A stretch of DNA of 64,000 nucleotides from NCBI GenBank assembly GCA_021825945.1, contig JAKAFN010000001.1:372001-436000 (forward strand). The letters are read 5' to 3'. Below, piece after piece: positions 15,473 through 23,393 of the stretch. The position numbers were made by a program, and so were the translations under genes. Every line of letters starts with the position of its first letter. Position 1 is the first letter of the stretch. The DNA is from Pseudomonadota bacterium (GTDB taxonomy: Bacteria > Pseudomonadota > Gammaproteobacteria > Burkholderiales > Burkholderiaceae_F). The notes beneath the pieces are model-generated. The model did not search any database, was not told where the DNA came from, and saw only the letters and a program-made list of their open reading frames with translations.

Positions 15473-18081
15473 GAGGACGGTCCCATATCGGTCGTGCACG
15501 CGATGCCGTACGGAAATTCGCGCGCGAACCGTTGCAGCGCCGCAAGCATGTCGCCGCAATCCCGAACCATCCGTTCGATCCGGTCCTCGTCGACGGGGTC
15601 GGTGGTCGAGACGGCATACCGGAGCGGGTCGGGAATCAGCAAGCCCTTGGCCGAACGCATTCCGTCGATCGAAACGAAGAATTCGCTATATCGGCGCTTC
15701 ACCAGTCGCAGATTGCGCACGATCTCGAGTTCTCGTTCGTTGAGACGCACGTAGCGCTGCAGGTCATTGTGGCCGGCTCTGTCCATCGGCAGGACGATCT
15801 TGGTCGCGGTGTTGACGAGCATGACGCGGCCGCTGGGGGTATCCAGATCCTGTGGGTCCTGCACGATGGGGATCGCAAATCCGCCGAGGCTGCGGTAGGC
15901 CTTGAGCGACCGTTCCAGAATGGCAGCGGCATGGTCGTTGCGCACCAGCGCCCACACCTCGTCTGCGACCAACCCCTTGGGCACCGCACGCAGCGCCGGA
16001 TCGGCCATTACCTCGTCGACGATGCCGAATACGCAGAACGACACCAGCGCGGCGCAAGGTTGGCGCAGGATGCCGCCGAGATTGAAGAATACGAATCGGT
16101 CGTCTGACCGAATACCGCGTGGCGCATTGAAGAGCTTGCGATATGGCCCTTTCCGGTACGGGTGGAGACGCTGCGCAAGCCCGCGGCCCAGCGGCCCGAT
16201 CCGTTCGAGTTCGGCGCAAACGTCGTCAAGAACCGTTTCGCGTACCGGTACGTCGCGCAAGGCGTCCCAGTTTCGTTGCGCGGCGGTCATCGCCGCGGTC
16301 TGTAGCGCAACCTCCTCTTCCCGCGAAATCGTTTCCTGCGGTCCGCCCTCGGTGATCATCAGGGTGAGCGCCGCAAACCAGCGCGCCTGGTTCTCGAGCG
16401 TCGGACGGCCATGGAACGGGTTGAGGGAAATGTCGCTATCCAGCGTCAATTCGACGTAGCGGCCGAGCAGCGTGGCGATCTTGCGATAGTCGGCTTTGAT
16501 CGATACCAGGAACAGGCGGATGTCCGGAAGACGCCAGAGTTGCAGAAGATAGTCATGGACGAAGAAACTTTTCCCGGAACCCGACTGGCCCACGATGAGC
16601 GCGTGGGGGTTTTTTTCCGCCTTGGTCGGATCCAGGAACAGCGGTTCGCCCGAAGGGCTGCTGTAGAGCACGATCGGTCCGCGGTCGCGGTCGATGACGG
16701 CATCTTCGGCGGCGACTCCCGTCCAGCATCCGCCGGCGGGATGGATGTCGGCGCAATCGCGGGACAGCATGCGGCGTCGGCGCCGCAAGGCGCGTTCGGT
16801 GATCGGATAGATGGTGAACGGCAGGCAGCCGCGGAGCAGCAGCGAACTACCGATGTCGGACTCCGCGGCCGATTCGATGTCCGCCTGCTCGAGGACTTTG
16901 CAGACTTGTGCCGCTGCGTCATCGGCGGCTTCGATGCGATCCTCGCTGATGTGGATCTGCAGGCGGGTTTCGAAGATGCGTTCCCCGTCGGCGAAGATCC
17001 GGTGCTCGACATCATGCAGCGCCTCGGTCCGCGCCTGCATCTCCGTTTCATTGAATCGATGGGTGGAGCGCGCATTGAGCAGCGCTCGGGCCTTGATCTG
17101 TGCCAGCGCGCGGACGGGAGGAATCGGGGTTGCGGCAACGCATATGGTGATGCGCGGCAGTGCGACCGCCAGAGCATCCAACATTCCCGAGGCAACGGCG
17201 CGCGGCGGCCAAAGCATCGATACCACCCGATGGTGCATCACCGCGCCGCGCGCGACGCTTCGGAATCCGCGACCGTCGATGCCCTCGATGCGCCCGAGCG
17301 CGGCGATCGCCGCACGCAACTCCTCATTGCGGAGGTCCAGGCTGCGTCCGGTGTCGTCTGCGATGGCGCCGCGTTGCGGAAACAACTGCGCTCCGACCCA
17401 GTCGACCATGCCGTTGCCATCGAGCGCCGTCGGCTCCCATCCCTGGGCCTGCGCGGCGGCCAGCACGTCGCGGATGCCGGCGATGAATCGACCGGCGCGT
17501 CGCTGTGCCCCGGTCGGCGGCGTGGTCGCAGGCTGACCGTCGGGAGACGGCACGAGGGGACGACGCAGCAGGGCGCGCAGACCGGGGCGCGCGAGACCCA
17601 GCGGTTCGGATTTGATCGCAACCGCAAGAATGCGTCGACGCGGAACCAAGTTGATGGCCCGGTCGTCGGGGAAGAATCCTTCGTTGCAGGCGCGCTGCCA
17701 GCGATCGATGACCCGGTCGGTGAACAGGCGGCCGCAGGCGTCGATGCCGGGCTGGCCGCGATACCGACGCAGCGCGGCGTCAACCTGCGGTTCGCTGCGG
17801 GCAAACCATTGCCAATGCGAGCCGGTGGGAAGGGCGTGCAGCATCGTGAGGATGCCCTGTGCAACATCGTCTTCCGCGTTCGGCACGGTGTCGACCGTCG
17901 GGGATGCAAGAGTGAATGCATAGCCGAGGGTGTCATCGGAGAGCAGGTGAACCGGACCGAACCCCTGAAACTCGCCGCAGTGCAGGTATGGCAGTTCGGC
18001 CGCCAGCGACGCGTTGTGCGGACCGGCCGTGCCCGCCAGAGCGCGCCGACGCCGCCCAAACAGGCGCTCAGCGGCTCGCAT
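15469..18081 (-). CDS. TraC/VirB4-type T4SS ATPase
   Basis: Cytoplasmic ATPase that powers pilus assembly. About 870 residues, close to F TraC (around 875) and the ICE PFL_4706 type. The N-terminal half is the TraC/VirB4 domain. The Walker A motif VGQSGSGKS lies near residues 497-505 and the Walker B-like VADEVWAL near 705-712, followed by a conserved QDPQDL segment. Both nucleotide-binding motifs look intact. The ATG at 18081 has GAGGG just upstream; a GTG six bases earlier has no separate site. It overlaps the traV-like gene by 14 bases and couples to the next gene by GTGA. Confidence 0.9.
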   Translation of the reverse strand: MRAAERLFGRRRRALAGTAGPHNASLAAELPYLHCGEFQGFGPVHLLSDDTLGYAFTLASPTVDTVPNAEDDVAQGILTMLHALPTGSHWQWFARSEPQVDAALRRYRGQPGIDACGRLFTDRVIDRWQRACNEGFFPDDRAINLVPRRRILAVAIKSEPLGLARPGLRALLRRPLVPSPDGQPATTPPTGAQRRAGRFIAGIRDVLAAAQAQGWEPTALDGNGMVDWVGAQLFPQRGAIADDTGRSLDLRNEELRAAIAALGRIEGIDGRGFRSVARGAVMHHRVVSMLWPPRAVASGMLDALAVALPRITICVAATPIPPVRALAQIKARALLNARSTHRFNETEMQARTEALHDVEHRIFADGERIFETRLQIHISEDRIEAADDAAAQVCKVLEQADIESAAESDIGSSLLLRGCLPFTIYPITERALRRRRRMLSRDCADIHPAGGCWTGVAAEDAVIDRDRGPIVLYSSPSGEPLFLDPTKAEKNPHALIVGQSGSGKSFFVHDYLLQLWRLPDIRLFLVSIKADYRKIATLLGRYVELTLDSDISLNPFHGRPTLENQARWFAALTLMITEGGPQETISREEEVALQTAAMTAAQRNWDALRDVPVRETVLDDVCAELERIGPLGRGLAQRLHPYRKGPYRKLFNAPRGIRSDDRFVFFNLGGILRQPCAALVSFCVFGIVDEVMADPALRAVPKGLVADEVWALVRNDHAAAILERSLKAYRSLGGFAIPIVQDPQDLDTPSGRVMLVNTATKIVLPMDRAGHNDLQRYVRLNERELEIVRNLRLVKRRYSEFFVSIDGMRSAKGLLIPDPLRYAVSTTDPVDEDRIERMVRDCGDMLAALQRFAREFPYGIACTTDMGPSS

Positions 18082-18433
18082 GGTCACCCTCGGCCCAATC
18101 GAAGTCCGACACCGGGATCGCCACCCAGCTGCCGAAGTGTTTGTTGTGTTCCGTGTCGACCCAGGAATAGAGATAGGCCATGCGAATGTCGGGTGGCCGG
18201 ATCATCGGGCGGGGAATCTCCGACCCGACGCCGGCCACGTCGTCGTGCCGTGGCGGCATGACCGGGGCGGTTTCGAGAACGCGCCGCGAATTCCGGCGAT
18301 CCTGCTTCAGAGCGTGATCCATCGACATCGTCGGTACCGATACTTGGGTGGCGGGAACGGCGCACGCCGATAGCAGGATGGCTGCGGCCGTGGTGATTGC
18401 GCGAAGCGCTACAGCGGGAATGGTGTGGTTCAT
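18068..18433 (-). CDS. TraV-like outer-membrane lipoprotein of the T4SS
   Basis: A 121-residue lipoprotein precursor with a short basic N-terminus, hydrophobic core and lipobox LLSAC (Cys24). The mature part is Pro-rich and ends in an aromatic segment (MAYLYSWVDTEH). In F and related ICE systems the gene between TraB and the TraC ATPase is the lipoprotein TraV (or PFL_4707), which forms the outer-membrane ring with TraK and TraB. Position, size and lipobox fit. The start overlaps the traB stop as ATGA. Confidence 0.7.
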   Translation of the reverse strand: MNHTIPAVALRAITTAAAILLSACAVPATQVSVPTMSMDHALKQDRRNSRRVLETAPVMPPRHDDVAGVGSEIPRPMIRPPDIRMAYLYSWVDTEHNKHFGSWVAIPVSDFDWAEGDHASR

Positions 18434-19539
18434 GGCAGTGCGATATGGGTCGGGGTTATGGCGCGTCCGCTTGTCGGGACACGAAGATCGTTGGCGAGCA
18501 CGACCGTCACGGGGGTGCCGCCGCCGACCTGCAGTGATGGGCTATATAGGTTGTAGTAGTCGTTGATCGATTGCGTGAGCGCATTCGATGCGCCGACGGC
18601 GGCGCCGCCGGTCGCATCGCGCATGGGACTGCCGACGAAGTTCGCGCTCGCCCCCATCGCCATGGCGCTGTACTGGTACTGTTCCTGGCTCAGCCGCTGC
18701 CCGTATCCGCTCAAGGCGCCGCCGGCGGCGGCGACCAAGGTCTTACGACCCAGGTTTTCGACGATCGTCGCCCGTACGCCGCGGATCCCGTCGCGGTCGA
18801 CCAACCAGCCGGCGGTGTCCCAGGTGCGCGACGCGCCATCGGGGAATATGCAGGTCAAGCGCGCGAGCTTGAAATCGATGCGCCCGGCGGCGATTTCCGG
18901 CCGACCTTGCACGAGTGCGAAGCAGCCGTCCAGATCCGAAGAAAACCCGTTTGCAGACCGATAGCGGCCGTGCAGTGCGACCAGGCTTTCGCGGTCGGAT
19001 CCGCCGACGATGGCGACCACGCCGTTGAGCAGCGTCCCGGCGACGAATCCGTTCGGCACGATGTCGGGCTCGTCGTCGGGCTTGGCTTCCCCTGCCGGCG
19101 CATCGCTCGCAACCGCCGGGCGCCGGACATGCACGTGCGGCGCGGGAATCGGTGTTGGCGGCGTGCCGTCCGATGGCGTGTGCAGCGACTGTTGCAGTGC
19201 GCCCAGCCGCCGGGAAATCTCGGCATCGAGATCGGTACGCTGTCGGGACTCGAATGCGCGCAGACGCCGCTCCTGCTCATGACTGGATTGCGTGAGCGAA
19301 CGCTGCATCTGCTCGGTGACCCGCCGTTGGAACGACTGAATGAACTGCTCGGTCGGAATCGCCGAGCCGAATTGGGCCGATCCGGTGGTTGCGACGTTGT
19401 CCGCTGCGTGCAGTGCGCCGATCGGGGCGCAGGCGATCGCTGCCCATATCACTCCGGGCGCGCGGCGCATTCGGATGCGCCGCAGCCGGAGGGGGCGTCG
19501 CGAGGAGCGGATGGGTTGCGGGATTTGCGGACGCATCAT
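18430..19539 (-). CDS. TraB/VirB10-like T4SS scaffold protein
   Basis: A 369-residue protein with an N-terminal hydrophobic segment (GVIWAAIACAPIGALHA) and a Gln/Arg-rich probable coiled coil (RVTEQMQRSLTQSSHEQERR). A Pro-rich linker (TPPTPIPAPHVHVRRP) leads to a C-terminal VirB10/TrbI-type beta domain. That domain starts NGFVAGTLLNGVVA and includes CIFPDGASRTWDTAGW and GGTPVTVVLANDL. VirB10-like proteins span the periplasm and link the inner-membrane ATPase to the outer-membrane ring. It is shorter than F TraB (about 475). The start is a double ATG overlapping the traK stop; a longer opening to 19737 lies in traK. Confidence 0.8.
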   Translation of the reverse strand: MMRPQIPQPIRSSRRPLRLRRIRMRRAPGVIWAAIACAPIGALHAADNVATTGSAQFGSAIPTEQFIQSFQRRVTEQMQRSLTQSSHEQERRLRAFESRQRTDLDAEISRRLGALQQSLHTPSDGTPPTPIPAPHVHVRRPAVASDAPAGEAKPDDEPDIVPNGFVAGTLLNGVVAIVGGSDRESLVALHGRYRSANGFSSDLDGCFALVQGRPEIAAGRIDFKLARLTCIFPDGASRTWDTAGWLVDRDGIRGVRATIVENLGRKTLVAAAGGALSGYGQRLSQEQYQYSAMAMGASANFVGSPMRDATGGAAVGASNALTQSINDYYNLYSPSLQVGGGTPVTVVLANDLRVPTSGRAITPTHIALP

Positions 19540-20318
19540 CGATCCGCATACACGAGGTATCCCTGCGTCGACGGATGCGCGGCATCGAGCCGGAAGTCGT
19601 CGGCACCCATCGCTCGCAGGGCGCCGAGCCGCGGAATGCGGATTTCGATGTCGGCGGGTACGACCGGGACGGAGCCCGGCGGAACGCTCGCCTCGATGCG
19701 CACGATGATTCCGGTGATGCCGCGGGGAAGCCGCCATAATTCGCGCGCGGCGATGCGATAGGGTGCCTGGTCGAGCAGGATCCGTCGGCTCGGTTGGATC
19801 TCCGATCCGGGGGGCGGCGTGGCGCGCATCATGGCCTTGAGCGCGTCGAGCACCGATTTTTCGTCGGGATCGGCGGGAGCTCCGCGCCGTCGGGGGGCGA
19901 GATCGTGAACCGTGACGATCGGGGTGTAGGGCAGCGCGCTGCTGACGCGCGCGAGATAGAGCGTTCCCGTCCTTCGGCCCCGCATCGTGAGGCGTTGCTC
20001 GATCTCGGCCTTGCGTGGCCGGATGATCAAGGTGCGATCGTCGAGCAGTGTGCAGGAGACCTCATCGTCGCGCTCCCAGACGTCGTCGAACGGCTCCGGC
20101 ATCACCAGCCGGGTATCGGATCCCAGGCGAACCGGAACGAGCAGGGGCGCGGCGCCGTCCCACACCGTGTCAGTGTTGATCGGCGCCGTCGCGGCATGGC
20201 CGGCGGTTTGTGATGCGCGGGCAGGGTAGCCTGTGGTCAGCGCGACGCACAGCAGGACCAGCGCGGCGAATCCGCGCCTGACCGACCGGCTCGTGTTCGG
20301 GATGATGCATCGGGTCAT
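19536..20318 (-). CDS. TraK-like secretin-related T4SS protein
   Basis: A 260-residue exported protein with signal peptide RRGFAALVLLCVALTTGYPARA and a mature VirB9/TraK-like beta-rich domain (WDGAAPLLVPVRLGSDTRLV, ERDDEVSCTLLDDRTLIIRP, RRTGTLYLARVSSALPYTPI). TraK forms the outer-membrane ring with TraV and TraB. Size matches F TraK (about 240) and ICE PFL_4704 proteins (about 257). The ATG has GGAGACGA upstream and overlaps the traE stop as ATGA; the longer opening to 20393 is inside traE. Confidence 0.8.
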   Translation of the reverse strand: MTRCIIPNTSRSVRRGFAALVLLCVALTTGYPARASQTAGHAATAPINTDTVWDGAAPLLVPVRLGSDTRLVMPEPFDDVWERDDEVSCTLLDDRTLIIRPRKAEIEQRLTMRGRRTGTLYLARVSSALPYTPIVTVHDLAPRRRGAPADPDEKSVLDALKAMMRATPPPGSEIQPSRRILLDQAPYRIAARELWRLPRGITGIIVRIEASVPPGSVPVVPADIEIRIPRLGALRAMGADDFRLDAAHPSTQGYLVYADR

Positions 20319-20923
20319 TTCGTCTCCTCGTCGACCACGTTGAATCCTTCCAGGACGATTCCTGCCCGATTGCGTTCCGAGGGCGACCCCCATCGCAATC
20401 GCAGTCGGATGCGGCAGCGGTTTCGGTTCATCGGCAGACCGCTGGCGTAGACGGTCCGATCGCCGTCGACGGCATACTCGTATCGGCCCGATCCGATCCG
20501 CCGAAACGATTCCGTCCCCGGGATTGCAAAGAAGGTCCGCGACTGGTTCTGCGTGTCGACGTCGCGCTGCAATCCGCGGCGCGCCATCCGCAGCGCCGGG
20601 AGGAAGCGCGGCGCTGCGAAGGTCTCGAGTTCATCGAATCGTTCGGCGAAATTGCGTGGCCCGCCGAAATTGGTGGCGAGTGTGGCCAGATACCGCGCGG
20701 TGGCCCGCATCTGCTCCTCGGTGATGCCGGGCGTATAGACACCGCCGATCGCGCCGGGGACGACGAACACGGGCATGTGCCGTGCCAACTCCTGCGCATT
20801 ACCGGCGGTCCGGACCGCGAAAGCCAGGCTGGCGGCGGTGACGGCGAACAGCACGACGCCACTTGTGGCGGCGAGCGTGACCGCGCGGTGGATCGCCTGT
20901 TCGAGAGTGCGGAATTCGGCCAT
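20315..20923 (-). CDS. TraE-like T4SS inner-membrane protein
   Basis: About 202 residues with one N-terminal membrane helix (AVTLAATSGVVLFAVTAASLAFAV) and a periplasmic VirB8/TraE-type domain. Recognisable TraE-like segments are MPVFVVPGAIGGVYTPGITE, ARYLATLATNFGGPRNFAER and RDVDTQNQSRTFFA. TraE is required for pilus assembly and contacts TraB and TraK. Two starts are possible: ATG 20929 and ATG 20923. The GGGA site is better spaced for the second. The stop overlaps the traK start, and traL ends ten bases or more upstream. Confidence 0.85.
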   Translation of the reverse strand: MAEFRTLEQAIHRAVTLAATSGVVLFAVTAASLAFAVRTAGNAQELARHMPVFVVPGAIGGVYTPGITEEQMRATARYLATLATNFGGPRNFAERFDELETFAAPRFLPALRMARRGLQRDVDTQNQSRTFFAIPGTESFRRIGSGRYEYAVDGDRTVYASGLPMNRNRCRIRLRLRWGSPSERNRAGIVLEGFNVVDEETK

Positions 20924-20939
20924 GGTCATCCCGGGTCGA

Positions 20940-21191
20940 TCACGGATTCAGGCTGTGCAGACGCCGGTCCAGGAGGCCGCGCAGATTGATGCCGGCGCGG
21001 TAGGCGCGGTGCGCGAGGTAGCCCTCCGGCTTGCCCAGGGTGCATCGCACCGTGAGCGCGCAGGTAATCGCACCGGCTCCGAGAGCCAGGAGTGGGTCGA
21101 CGGTGCGCAGCAGGAAGAGCGGTACCAGGAACGCCATGCAGTACTCGCCGATACGGCTCGCGTTATCGATCAGGCGCGGGACCGGCCTCAT
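20940..21191 (-). CDS. TraL-like T4SS inner-membrane protein
   Basis: An 83-residue protein with a central hydrophobic hairpin (CMAFLVPLFLLRTVDPLLAL, GAGAITCALTV) and a basic C-terminus (GLLDRRLHSLNP). Size and the motif GKPEGYLAHRAYR match TraL, a VirB3-like component that helps place the pilus assembly ATPase at the membrane. It begins at ATG 21191 in a TGATG overlap with the pilin stop and precedes traE, the same traA-traL-traE order as in F. The in-frame opening to 21395 is a shadow of the pilin gene. Confidence 0.8.
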   Translation of the reverse strand: MRPVPRLIDNASRIGEYCMAFLVPLFLLRTVDPLLALGAGAITCALTVRCTLGKPEGYLAHRAYRAGINLRGLLDRRLHSLNP

Positions 21192-21535
21192 CACCCCGCA
21201 CCCCCAAGCGCCTGTGCCGTGTTCCGCATCGAAATGACGATGAGCGGGACGAAGAAGATCAGGGCGCCGGCCACCATGACCCCCAGGGCATGCATGAAGC
21301 CGCGCTCGAGGAAGAGATAGATGCCGAGGCCGACGATGACGGCAGAGCCGACCAGACCCCAGGGCCCATAAAGCACGCTGCGGAATGCCGTCCACAGCGT
21401 GGTGCCGGCATCCGGTCCCATGTTGCTGATGGCCTGCGCCGCGGCGATCGCCGGCAGCAGTGCCAGGGCTGCTGCGGCGGTACGGGCTGGCATTCGCAGG
21501 CTGCGTGGGTGCGACGTCGATGCCGGGTGGGTCAT
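21191..21535 (-). CDS. TraA/VirB2-like conjugative prepilin
   Basis: First gene of the T4SS operon. The 114-residue precursor has a long signal peptide ending AIAAAQA (about residue 35) and a mature part of about 79 residues. The mature part holds two hydrophobic helices (WGLVGSAVIVGLGIYLFL, ALGVMVAGALIFFVPLIVI) separated by a short charged loop (ERGFMH). This is the TraA/VirB2 pilin layout. The ATG at 21535 has AGGGA seven bases upstream, and that site lies inside an RNA hairpin (21539-21581). An internal ATG at residue 15 lacks such a site. The stop couples to traL as TGATG. Confidence 0.82.
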   Translation of the reverse strand: MTHPASTSHPRSLRMPARTAAAALALLPAIAAAQAISNMGPDAGTTLWTAFRSVLYGPWGLVGSAVIVGLGIYLFLERGFMHALGVMVAGALIFFVPLIVISMRNTAQALGGAG

Positions 21536-21538
21536 CGG

Positions 21539-21581
21539 AGATTCCCTGGTGATGGCCCCGGGTGGGGCGACGAGGGAATCT
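21539..21581 (-). promoter_or_regulatory. Leader hairpin covering the pilin ribosome-binding site
   Basis: A perfect nine-base inverted repeat (AGATTCCCT / AGGGAATCT; plus-strand arms 21539-21547 and 21573-21581). A second short stem, GCCCC-ACCC-GGGGC, sits inside the loop. On the minus-strand transcript the 3' arm contains the Shine-Dalgarno AGGGA of the pilin gene, seven bases before its ATG. When folded, the site would be paired. It may act in translational control or as an operator; no regulator is identified. Confidence 0.6.
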
Positions 21582-21694
21582 TGCGGTGCCGCGGCGCGGC
21601 GCGCACTACCGGAACCGGGCTTGTCCCGTGCTCCGAGGCGCCTTATCGCGCGCGGGGCAATGCGGCGTTGCGAGCGGCCGTACGGCCTCGCATG

Positions 21695-22543
21695 CTAAAA
21701 CGGTAGCGCGGACAGGTCTTCGTTGCGGATCTGGTCGCGCGCGGCCTCGAATCCCGGGAGTAGGCGGCCGACCTGGCGCCAGAATTCCGGCCCGTGGTTG
21801 AGTTCCTTGCGGTGCGCGAGTTCGTGCGCGACCACATAGTCGATCATCGACAAGGAAAAATGGATCAGCCGCCAATTGAGGCGGATGCGGCCGTCGGCGC
21901 AGCAGGAACCCCAGCGCGAACGTGCGGAGGACAGTGCCCAGGAGGTGTATGGCACGTCGTTGCGCATCGCCAGTTCGTGCAGCCGCGATCCCAGAACCCG
22001 TTGCGCTTCGGCTTTGAGCCACGCCTGCACGGTGTCGCGGATCTGCGCTTCGGCGGCCTGCGGCGGCAGCGCCAGTCGCAGTTCGTCGGGCGCCGCGGGT
22101 TCGGCGGGATGGGTGCCGCCAGCCGCGGATACCAACTCCGAGACACGCAGATCGCCGCGCAGCCGCAACGTGATCTGCGCGCCGAGGTACGGCAGCGTGC
22201 CGCCGTCGCAGAACCGCACCTGAGGCAGCTTACGCCGCGCGCGCCATTGCCGCCATTGATCGAGGCGCGTGCGGATCCAGTGCTCCTTCTCGACGATTGC
22301 GGTTTCGATGTCGCGCAGGGAAAGCCAGCGTGGCGCACTGACGATCAACCCGCGGTCATCGATCTGGAAGCCGATGGTGCGCCGGCGTGCGCGCCGCAAA
22401 CGGTACGCGTAGGTCTCGCCGGAGAGCAGGATGCGGCGTTCCGGCGGCAGCCCGTCGGCGGAGGGGCGGACCGCGGATGCGGGGTCCGGCAGATCCGGGA
22501 ACGGGATCAGGTCGAGGCTGAGTTGCCGCGGGACGCTAGCCAT
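21695..22543 (-). CDS. YgjP-type (M48-related) metallohydrolase
   Basis: A 282-residue protein of the YgjP/DUF45 family of putative zinc-dependent metallopeptidases. The zinc motif HELAHRKELNHGPEFW sits near the C-terminus. It is preceded by the family signature SARSRWGSCCADGRIRLNW, where the usual pattern is RWGSC followed by I.LN. The N-terminal half contains RRARRRTIGFQIDDRGLIVS, also characteristic. Substrates are not established. The gene overlaps the plsC stop by eight bases, and ygjP next to plsC is common in betaproteobacteria. The T4SS operon begins 160 bases downstream. Confidence 0.87.
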   Translation of the reverse strand: MASVPRQLSLDLIPFPDLPDPASAVRPSADGLPPERRILLSGETYAYRLRRARRRTIGFQIDDRGLIVSAPRWLSLRDIETAIVEKEHWIRTRLDQWRQWRARRKLPQVRFCDGGTLPYLGAQITLRLRGDLRVSELVSAAGGTHPAEPAAPDELRLALPPQAAEAQIRDTVQAWLKAEAQRVLGSRLHELAMRNDVPYTSWALSSARSRWGSCCADGRIRLNWRLIHFSLSMIDYVVAHELAHRKELNHGPEFWRQVGRLLPGFEAARDQIRNEDLSALPF

Positions 22544-23393
22544 TGCCGGCGGCAGGCTCCTGCGGATAGCGGTGCGGTGCGATTCTGCGCATCTCCGTTT
22601 CGATCCAGCGCTCCGTCATGCGCGCCACTTCGCCGGCGCTTCGTCCCCGGGTGTCGACGGGTGGGCCGATCGACACCGTGATGGTACCGGGAATCTTGAG
22701 AAAGGCTTTGCGCGGCCATAGCTCTCCCGAGTTGAGGGCGATCGGCACCGCAGGCACGCCCGCGCGCACGGCCAGGCGGGCGCCGCCGGTCTTGTAGCGC
22801 ATGTGGGTGCCGGGGGCGGTGCGCGTGCCTTCCGGAAAGATGATCACGTACCAGCCTTCGGCCAAGCGCCTTTGCCCTTGTTCGACCACTTGTTCGAAGG
22901 CGTCGGTGCCGCGGGCGCGATCGATGCTGATCATGCCGAGCGTAGCGATGCCCCAGCCGAAAAACGGGATGCGATGCAGTTCGCGCTTGTAGACGAACGA
23001 ACTCGGCCGTGGCATCGAGGCGATCAGCCAGATCGTTTCCCAGGCCGACTGATGTTTCGGCAGAAGCACGGCGGGACCGTCGGGCAGGTTCTCCCAGCCG
23101 CGAACTTCATAGCGGATTCCGCAGATGAACCGGGCGAGCCACAGCGCGGTCTTCGGCCAGCCGGTGATCAGCCAGTAGCGCAGCGGGTGCGGGGTCACGA
23201 TGCAGAGCAGGGAGAAGATCGAGTACGGCGCGACCGTCACGGCCAGCAGCACGAGATAGATCGTCGATCGCAAGGCGATCCATGCCTTGCGGATTCCCGC
23301 CGGCGGGCGCGGCGCGCCCGCGGCGACGGCCGCCGGTTGCGCGTGGGATGGGTCGTGGGGACGTGCCGTCGGCCCCTCCGGAGCGGCCATCAT
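22536..23393 (-). CDS. plsC: 1-acylglycerol-3-phosphate O-acyltransferase (PlsC family)
   Basis: Acylates lysophosphatidic acid to phosphatidic acid at the inner membrane. The 285-residue protein has an N-terminal membrane segment (YLVLLAVTVAPYSIFSLLCIV). The acyltransferase blocks are LPKHQSAWETIW (catalytic His with acidic Glu in the HX4D/E motif), YKRELHRIPFFGW, the phosphate-binding IIFPEGTRTAPG, and VPAVPIALNSGELWP. It overlaps glyS at ATG/TGA and ygjP by eight bases. Many relatives have gmhB between plsC and glyS; it is missing here. Lyso-ornithine acyltransferase activity is a less likely alternative. Confidence 0.9.
   Translation of the reverse strand: MMAAPEGPTARPHDPSHAQPAAVAAGAPRPPAGIRKAWIALRSTIYLVLLAVTVAPYSIFSLLCIVTPHPLRYWLITGWPKTALWLARFICGIRYEVRGWENLPDGPAVLLPKHQSAWETIWLIASMPRPSSFVYKRELHRIPFFGWGIATLGMISIDRARGTDAFEQVVEQGQRRLAEGWYVIIFPEGTRTAPGTHMRYKTGGARLAVRAGVPAVPIALNSGELWPRKAFLKIPGTITVSIGPPVDTRGRSAGEVARMTERWIETEMRRIAPHRYPQEPAAGNG

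Noticed and set aside
16411..18261. Long plus-strand open frame of 616 codons antisense to traC
   Set aside because: Low-complexity Arg/Gly/Ala composition and full overlap with a gene carrying clear ATPase motifs.
11223..21603. Ten-base direct repeat GCGCGGCGCG at 11223-11232 and 21594-21603 as att sites or target duplication
   Set aside because: Low-complexity GC sequence expected often by chance here; no integrase, tRNA or clear core supports it.
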